Source: Eleginops maclovinus
Lineage: Eukaryota > Chordata > Actinopteri > Perciformes > Eleginopidae
Direction of reading: 5' to 3'
Assembly: GCF_036324505.1 (NCBI RefSeq)
Contig: NC_086368.1
Location: 27,169,878 to 27,233,877, forward strand
DNA: 64,000 nucleotides
How positions within the stretch are numbered: position 1 is the first letter of the stretch; every line of letters begins with the position of its first letter. The position numbers and the translations under genes were made by a program. Below the pieces are notes generated by a model, which was given only the letters and a program-made list of their open reading frames with translations, made no database searches and was not told the DNA's origin. Below, piece after piece: positions 23,401 to 32,400 of the stretch.

Positions 23401-26400
23401 AGATATTTAAGAGTTCAAAAAATATACGATAATATTAATTTAACACCTGTAATTAACCATTAACGCAAACGCATAACTTCTATTGTTAAGTCTTCCCTGC
23501 GTTGTAAATGCCAATGTCTTAAAACCCTACAACCAATCGACGTAACACACACTTTCTGTTAAAAATCTCAAATTTCTGATATTTATTTTCTCAGAAAGTT
23601 GCTTTAATACTAAAGAGGCCAACATAGAAGCAGTCGTGGTTACAAATAAACTGATCTTCATGTGTAGTGATCTCTTATTCTCAAACTTAAAGATTTTTAA
23701 AAAAGGTTGACGCTGATTTGAGCACATTTGAAGATCAACTAGAAATCGATGTTATGAAGAAACTGCAATTCATCAAACATGATTTCTCCATGCATCTGAA
23801 AGCAAAGAAATCAGCTGACAGTAAGTTAACAGACGGGATTGCTTTAAAGACACAGTGAGGTCACTCCACCATAGAACCGTATAATAAATCCTACCTTTGT
23901 GAAACTAATGATATTCATTCTTTAATGAGTATGTCAAAGAGGCTTTTCAACTTACTAAGTACTGCTGCTGTGTGGTTATGAAACGTTCTTTAATAACACA
24001 AGGGGTTACAAAAAAATGAAGTAAGCATTAAATCAAAGTCTTTATTCTCTGTTCATAATGGAATCAGAAGTGTTATTGCCTTTAATTGAATGCTATTTTT
24101 GTTTTAAAAAGCTTTTATTCTGTTGCTTTTGCTCATATGCAAATCAGTTTCACCCTGAAATTGAGTCACTGAAACATGAGGAGTTAAACCAAACAAACGG
24201 AAGATGTTTTTGGACAGTAATGTCATTCATGCATGCATATACATTCTGTTTATTTTGTGAAATAAGGAAACAAATTGTGCTTTGGTAAAACCAAAAACAA
24301 AACCATCTAAATTCTAAATTCTTTAATCCTAGTTCCTGATTCTGTGCCTGGACAGATGATGCGTGCAACCGTGAGAGATTTGAACCCCTGGGTGGATTAT
24401 GAATTCAGGGTGGTTGCAATCAACAGTGTTGGTGTTGGAGAACCCAGCACGCCGTCAAAACAGACTCGAACCAAAGCAGCAGGTACCCTCTCAATGTGTT
24501 GTCCCTGTTTATAAAAATCAGTCTTACTTGGGAAAAAGTGATTTAACCGTTGCCGTTAGTGCTCCCTGTGATGGAATGCATTTCCGATATGTGTTGTTTG
24601 TTTCCATGAAATTGAGGTCCGCTTTCACACTTTTAAGTTTCAGCATTACCTTTTTGTTTGTCAGCCCATATGCTTCACTAATCGACAGAAATGTGTGACC
24701 TATTCGCACATGACGCATCCACATGAAAGCTTCTATTTCCGAGCTGGTTAGCGGAGCAGTTCTATCCCGCTGGTTGAATCACAAGGGAACAAGTGTCCTG
24801 CCGTGCCTCACACATGGTGCTGACATACGGTGCTCGGCTAATAGCGTCGCCGTTCATGGGCGTAAATGCAACTGTCAATAAAAACCCAATACATCTGCCG
24901 TGGGATAAAGGTGGTGTTTGTGAACAAGAAGTGTTATTCAAAGCACTGCGGCACCTGCCTGAGACTTGACAACCCAAACGAGGGGATGATTATGATTTTT
25001 GTCTGTTTAGTTCCCAAGGTTGCACCAGTTAATGTGAGTGGTGGCGGAGGAGCTCGAGGAGAACTTGTCATCATGTGGGAGGTAAGAGGATTATTAACAG
25101 TTCTGAGTGGGCATTCATTGTGACAGAGCATTCTTTAAACCTTTTGAGGAGAAAAGCCTTTTGGCAGAGTCACTGTGTTTCTGCAGTGGCCAGGCTTCAG
25201 TTGGAATGGCTTTTAATTAAAGGCAGAGCTTTTCTGATTTGCTGCCTGCCTGCTGACTCCCCCCTGTTGTGTAAATCAGAATAAGGATTTGGAGCTAGTG
25301 CAAATTTGATACGAGTAAATCCAGAACGAGGTGACAACTTTACCATTTTTGGGATGTGTTTCAAAGAGGAGAAAGTTGCTGGGTAGGTGCATTTTCTCCA
25401 TAGTTTGTTAGAAACGAAACCCTGTTCTTTGACTTTCTTTTACAACTTCCCTAATTCAATTTCTGCTCACAGTTGTGTGGGTCAAAGGCGTAACTTTTCT
25501 GTCTTCTCTCAGCCGGTTCCAGAGGAACAGCAGAGCGGAGAGGACTTTGGTTATGTTGTGGCTTTCCGCCCACTTGGCAGCAGCACCTGGATCCAGACAG
25601 TGCTGGTGTCGGCTGATGCATCGAGATATATATACAGAAACGAAAGCATCGCTCCCCTGTCCAAGTTTGAAGTGAAAGTGGGAGTCTACAACAGCATGGG
25701 AGAGGGGCCGTTCAGCCGCATCCTCACCGTTTTTTCCGCAGAAGAAGGTGAGCGAATTATCCTGCACATGCTGCAAACAGAAGTTGATCACAGTGACTGC
25801 ACTCTTAATTGCATGCATGCATAATTCATTTTTTAGAGCCCTCTGAGGCGCCATCAAGAGTATGGGCCCGTGCTGTGTCAGCGTCTGAGATCGAGGTGTA
25901 CTGGGAGCCGATTTCCCCCAGGTCCAGCGGTGAGAAGATCATTGCATATGAGGTATGTAAAATAAAAGTTGAGAATAACAGTGCCATAAGGAATACTCCA
26001 ACAAGAGTCATCCCAGAATGACTGACAGTACAATAAGCAGGCGTTCATTAGAATAGAACCGCCGGTGGCGACAACACGGACATGTTCTGACATTGAAATA
26101 CTGCATGTGGTGAAGCGGCAGCGAGCTAATCTAGGGGATGAAGAAGTCTGTTGGCAGCCGTTACAGTCTCCAAAAGACCTCGATACCAGGGGCTGCCTGA
26201 GAGCTTCTATTCAGAAAAATAAATAAACAAAAGAAAGTGTGAACATCATACATCACTATCCTGTACAACAAACACTCCCCTGGGGGATTTGGCTGTGGAA
26301 AACCTAGATAAAAATAACACTCTCTTCTAAACCCTAGATACTTTCCAAGGTAGGGTATGCCCAGGTGGCTCGAACCACGCGGAGAAGCTTTGAGGTCATT

Positions 26401-29400
26401 GCAAGTGTTTGGTACATATTGTTATATAAACGGGTTTGAAGCACCACAATGCCACTTTTTCGGAGCTGGACAGAGCCGTTACGCTGAGGGGAGACCAATG
26501 GCTGCATAAATGTTGAGGGTGAAAAATGAAAACACTACTTAACACAATTCTTGCAACTGGGTCGACTAGATTCATCTGACTTCATTAAAGGGTTGTCTTG
26601 TGGGTAGATATTAGTTCAAATGTTCAGCATGACAGACTTCTCTAAAAAGGTCCATTGGGGTTTTTTTGATTAAATGTTAATGCATCTAAATAAAGCTTAA
26701 AGTGCCTCACAAATAATGCAGTCCCACCTGCTGGTTTCCCCTCAGCAGCTACAGTAAGTGAGGTTTCACTTGGGTTTCCAATTAAAGTCATATAGCTTCC
26801 TTAAATCATACCGAAGTTATCAAATGATATATTCTGAATGAACATATGTTCAACTTTAAGAAAGTGACTCATTTCAAGTTTAGTTATGGTATTTCATTTC
26901 AGGGACTATCCAACATTGAATGGTTATACAAATAGTTTGGACATTGAATCACAAACCAAAACTTGATTTGACTAAAGAACAAAGTTCACTTTTCATTGAG
27001 ACCCTAAAGTCTCCTCCAACATTACGTCCCCATAGCATTCTTCACAACACCTGGGGAACACGTATTCACTTCCTGATTACAGGTACAGTTCTGAACACAT
27101 GGTTGACGAGGTGAATTGGTTCTTAAAAAGTATAGTTGGTACATTATTAAAGTTACAGGTGTATATTTGAACAGTGATAAATTGACTTGGTTTCACTCGG
27201 GACATGAACTGTAGTCTGCCTGTTAAAGGTCGGGAAAGAAGGAAGACATTTGTTTATCCCGAACACTTCTCTGGACAGAGATGTCTCATTTTGGGCTTCA
27301 TTTATTTTAGTATTGGAGTGAGAATTTGGCCGACACAGTTTCAAATACACTGACAGGGCAAATAGGTGGTGATACAAAGAAGAACATCTCAAGATGTGGA
27401 GTGTATAATAAGCATTTGGCCAATTGTTTTTTATATTGCTCCATGCAGTTTGCTAGTTGCCTAGATGTAGAAGGAATGGTTTAACAGTGGCACTGACATT
27501 TATACGAACAATAACTGATGGCCACCTTGGAAACAGGCTGTAAGGAAACAAGTGACTTGTCATCACGTTGTAGGCCACATTCTGTTATTCTCACATCCAG
27601 CAGATACATACAACCATAAGCATGACCCCCTCCCTGTGCTGGGATATTGGAAAGACTATACAGAGTGCAGTTGCTTTAATGGTATGATACTGGTAGAAAA
27701 AAAAGGGGTCAGTGGTGTTGTTCATGTAGGATATTCTATAAAAAAGTAAAGTGAAGGAACTCCTTTTGACAAGGTGTCGCTGACCCAAATGTGCTTGGTG
27801 TACCGACCTGATTGGTTCAAGTTGTCTCATTAGTAAAAACTTGATAAAAAAAGTGCTTTATTGGGTAGCACATGAAAAGCATACCTGCTGTTCCTGAGTT
27901 CCAAAATAAATAGTTGGAATAAAAACTTTTCTATCTACGCTACCCTGAAAGACATCTTGAAATAACTTCCTCCTGTAGTTCTGCCTGAATGTCCCAGACG
28001 AGGATGTCCAGAACCTCCAGAGAGAACATTGTGAGACGGTGAAACTGGAGAGCATAGCTCATTCATAATGTCCTGTCCATATAGTCTGCCAGAACAGAGT
28101 ACTTCGCCCAAAATATCTATTTCATCAGAGACCTGTAGTTTTGGAAATAAAGAGGGGTTTTTTTTTTAGAACCAGGTACAAATGATTTATTTATTGAGAA
28201 TGATATTGCACTGCTGATTCCTCTGCTTTACAGTGAAAATAATTGTCTCTATGATGTATGCTAACCCTAACCCTAATCTCTGAGCAACAGCCAATATGTT
28301 TTTCTGTGTTTGTGCGTTCTTTCACAAAGTTTGGTCCTTGTTACCATGCATGTTTTAATAAAAAGGGATCCAACAAAGAAAGAATCCGCTAACTAAACAG
28401 AATAAAATACTGCAGTCTGAACTGATAAAATCCTCTCCTGTGGAGCGGAGCGCCTGGAGAGTGCTCCAGGCCCAGCAGGGTAGATCATTCCCAAATGGCT
28501 CTCCATGCATGGCGGCAAACAAATACTTTACTTACTCATTGCCTTTTGATTTTAGAGAGGTGTCACGACTTGTTAGAAGATGACAAATACACATTCGTGT
28601 CAAACCTGACTGTTGCAGTAGATGAGGAGTGGCATGTAAAGCATATCAACCACATCAATTGCGCATGGAGAAAAGAACACACCAGATTTAACTGCACCAC
28701 TATGACACCCATGCTTTCCTCTGTGGCATTGTCGCCACACACCGCTTTGATTGGATAGATTGAAACGTGTGAGAGATGCATTTCCACTCGCTGAGAGGAT
28801 GATGACTCAACACCACACCCTCCAATTTACGTTCCACTTCGGCCAACCTTTTGGTTCTTGTTCTGTATATATGAATAGCAGGGGCGCTTGGAATACCCCT
28901 TCACTGATTGAATGCTTTGGACCTAAGTACAGCTCTAACAGACTGAGAAAGTTTCAAATACCATTGACAGACATATTACTACTACACTTTCACAGCATCT
29001 CTACAGTCTAGTCATTCCCATGATGAAAATTGGCTTCAATTTATTTCTGTTACTTTCTGCTGGTACATAATTAAAAATGTACTTGATTTGCACACTGTTG
29101 ATAACGCCCCCCTTGGAAAATGAAAATAAACTCGGAGGTTCCAGACTAATTGGATGAAGTTTGGTCAGGCGTTGTCATTTATTTTCATAAAGGACAACAC
29201 ACATTTATCACTACTTCTCTAAATATGCCAGTGTTAGGTAGCTGGCTAATTTCCACCTGCCAGGCTAAAAGGGTCCCTGGGATGTTGCCCACCAGCCTTC
29301 TCTGTGATTGAAAATTGGACAGTAATGGTTTTAATGTTACTGCAACAGCCCTGCATGACTCCCTAAATGTCACTTCCTAAAAAGCCCTTAAAACTCAGTT

Positions 29401-32400
29401 ACTGTCGCTACAAATGTCCAGTGTTCCAATTTACCACTCCAACTGGGTGGTACTTGTACACACAAAGGGTCTGTAGAAAGTAGACTTCTGATTTTCAGCC
29501 AACAAACAACTTTTGGCTAAAATACAAGTGATGTATTCCATTTGAACTTATCCAACTTACTCTTTAAAGGTGGGTCATGCAAGTCAGTTTGAGTATCCTT
29601 CCCTTTGTTAAGTGATGTCACAGAGCAGGGCGAGTCGCTTACACAACTCTAACCCACAAAATGTGGCTATGAGCTGAGTTGCTTATTTTGGGTGTTAAAA
29701 GTAGCACCCGGTTTCTAGTGTGATTCATTTTTTCGACAGGTACGCCATTTTCTAACAGCTTGCATTAGCGCACAATCCACTTAATTCATTATACTCTTGC
29801 TCTTGTATTTTCCTGATTGGACAAGGGCTCTAGCAACCTTCCGTCTTTAACTGAAAAGCTCCTGTTTCCTACACCAGACTACTTTCTGGAAGAAACTCTC
29901 AAGTGATTAGACGGATTTTGATGCATGTTCATTGATAGCTTCAACTGCTATAGATATTGGGGTTTGATTGAGAGACATCTGGACGTAATCATTTCTTTCT
30001 CTGTTCTGTTGTCTACATCTCAGATGTTTTCTACTATTCAGAGTAATAGGAAATGAGGCCATCAAGTGAAAACATTGCCAGTATACATTTGATACTGTAC
30101 TGTTACCCATTTTCTAACTTATCTTTACTGGATTTCATATAAAAATACAAGCTTGCTATTTTAAAATCATATTTAAATATCTCTACTCCACACACGCACC
30201 CACACATTGGTATTGTTGGAGGTACCGTATGATGCACTTTCCTGCCACTGTCTCTATAAGACTTTAAGATTCGGCAAGGCAGCTTAAGTCTCCTTAAATC
30301 CCTCTCTTTCATCCGTCTTTCGGTGTGTTTAGATTCGTACCAAAGTTTGTGTCTGAAAACACTAAACTCCTTCTGCTCAGGTATTCTCCCGAGCGATGGT
30401 AAAACTGCTATAATTAAACTGCTGGTTTTTAGAAAAAAGTCACCCTAGATGCATCTGTTATCAGCAACTCCAGGCCCTGTCGCTAATCTGCTTTCCTGAG
30501 CAAGATCGCTGAAAACCTGTGTGCAGCCAATTGAATAAGCACCTACTCTCAGACCATCTGTTTGACATTTTGCTGTCTGGGTTTCCCGTCTCGTGTTAGG
30601 GTCATAAATAATTTCCCTATGAATACAGATTCTGTCAGGCCTCCTTATCCTTTCTTGCTCCCAGTGCATGCTTTTGGTATTGGTATTGTTGGAAACAGTA
30701 TCATTTGGTCGCAGGTTTGACTTCCTCTGGACTTACAGTAGAGGAGCTGATGTATGGAACCTTTTGGTCCTTGAAACACTGTTTAAGCATAAGACTCAAC
30801 TGAGACAACCCCAGAAGTCTTTGGTTTGAATAAATTCATCTTGAATAAGCGTCTCTTCTTGTCACATCCCCTATGTTTGCTTTTATATGCAATACATTCA
30901 TTTTGTAGCGGAAGTTTCCCATTTGCCGTCCGAGCAGTAATGACCGATCACATCTGAGGCGGAAGCACAATCTTGAAATCCATCTTATATCGTCAGACTA
31001 TGATTTCGCTTTTTATCAGACAAAAAATTGCTTGTAAAATGGCCACTTGTGTAACAATCCATTTGTAGATGTCTCATCGCAACTGTATTCTGATTTCACT
31101 GAATAACAATTGACCGGCAAAGTGAAATAAAATATTGGCCTGAACCAGAACCCCAAAACTAGTGCCTGTTGCCCCCAGAGGCTTATCGTTGACAGCCAAT
31201 AGGTTACAAGATTTGTGACAACCTGTATGAACTCTGAAATAGGAAATTGGCAAAATAAATAAGGTTTGATTCGACACAGATGCAACCGGGTTGGTACAGG
31301 TTCATGCTTTATAAATGGAAAATGGAAAAAGGCCAAAGGTAGACAGTACGCTGAAGGTCTGTGGTGGTAACCTTCCTATCTTTTGGTCAAGGTTCTCTTC
31401 TGGGAGGAAGGGTCTCAGCAGAGTGAAGCGGAGACAGCGAGGGTTATCGACATCACGGCTCAGCTCTCCGGCTTGAAGGGCAGCACAGCCTATCAGATCT
31501 CAGTCAGAGCCCAGAACAGCGCTGGTCTCGGACCCTGCAGCACCGCTCTCAACATCACCACCAAGAAACCACGTGAGTCCAACCACAAAGGATTTATTTA
31601 TTTCTTGCTTAGCCTTTTAGTAAAATCCCTTTACACGGTAAGAGGTATTTTTTAAATACATTACTCAAATCCCATACTGAATGTATGTCGGAGTCATTGG
31701 TTGCTAGACTATATTCTTCCATCTATACTGGGCCAGGGAGTGGATGGTAGAAACAATGGAGGCAATGTCCTCGTATTTCAGTGATTTTGAGGGTTTAGAC
31801 ATGTTAGACATGCCATATACAATGTTCCTGTGTCAATTTAAGCCAAGCATTGTGTTATTTATCTGACATTTCTCCACTAAAGACATAACAGCAGTGAAAC
31901 GCCAGGAGTCAGAATCACTTTCAACTCCTAAAATTATGACCCAGTAAGACTTTTGCTGCTTCAGGGTGAACTATTCATTTTATCCTAATTAGTTGTGTTT
32001 TGCACACAAATAGAGAGCCTGCATTTCCTATTAGTCGTGACCTCTGTTTCCCCCCGGTGTATTCCAGGAGGTTAACGAGTAGTTAGTTTGAAATGCATTC
32101 TGCTGCGGCACCACCGCATGATTACAACACTGCTTTATGCATTCATTTGTGAACCTTGTGTCTATTTAATTACACATCTTGCAGCTCCAAGTCAGCCTCC
32201 AGGGAACATTGAGTGGAACCTGAGCAACTCTAAGATTTTTCTCAATTGGGAACATGTCAAGGCGATGGAAAATGAGTCTGAGGTGACGGGATACAAGGTG
32301 AGTTTTTTCAGAGTAAAAGCAGAAACTCAAGAACTGGAGAAACAAATAGAGCGTCAACAGCTGCCATGCCAATAAATGGTTTTCTCATCGCAGTGGAAAG

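Noticed and set aside
25456..25857. 133-codon minus-strand frame over the FN3-2 exon
   Set aside because: It is antisense to a coding exon with the expected contactin sequence.
27858..28055. Coding-like stretch on the plus strand after CTTCCTCCTGTAG (about 27978), with phrases such as [11 protein letters not shown]
   Set aside because: It is open for only about 30 codons, with no donor and no recognised family; it may be chance or a retropseudogene scrap.
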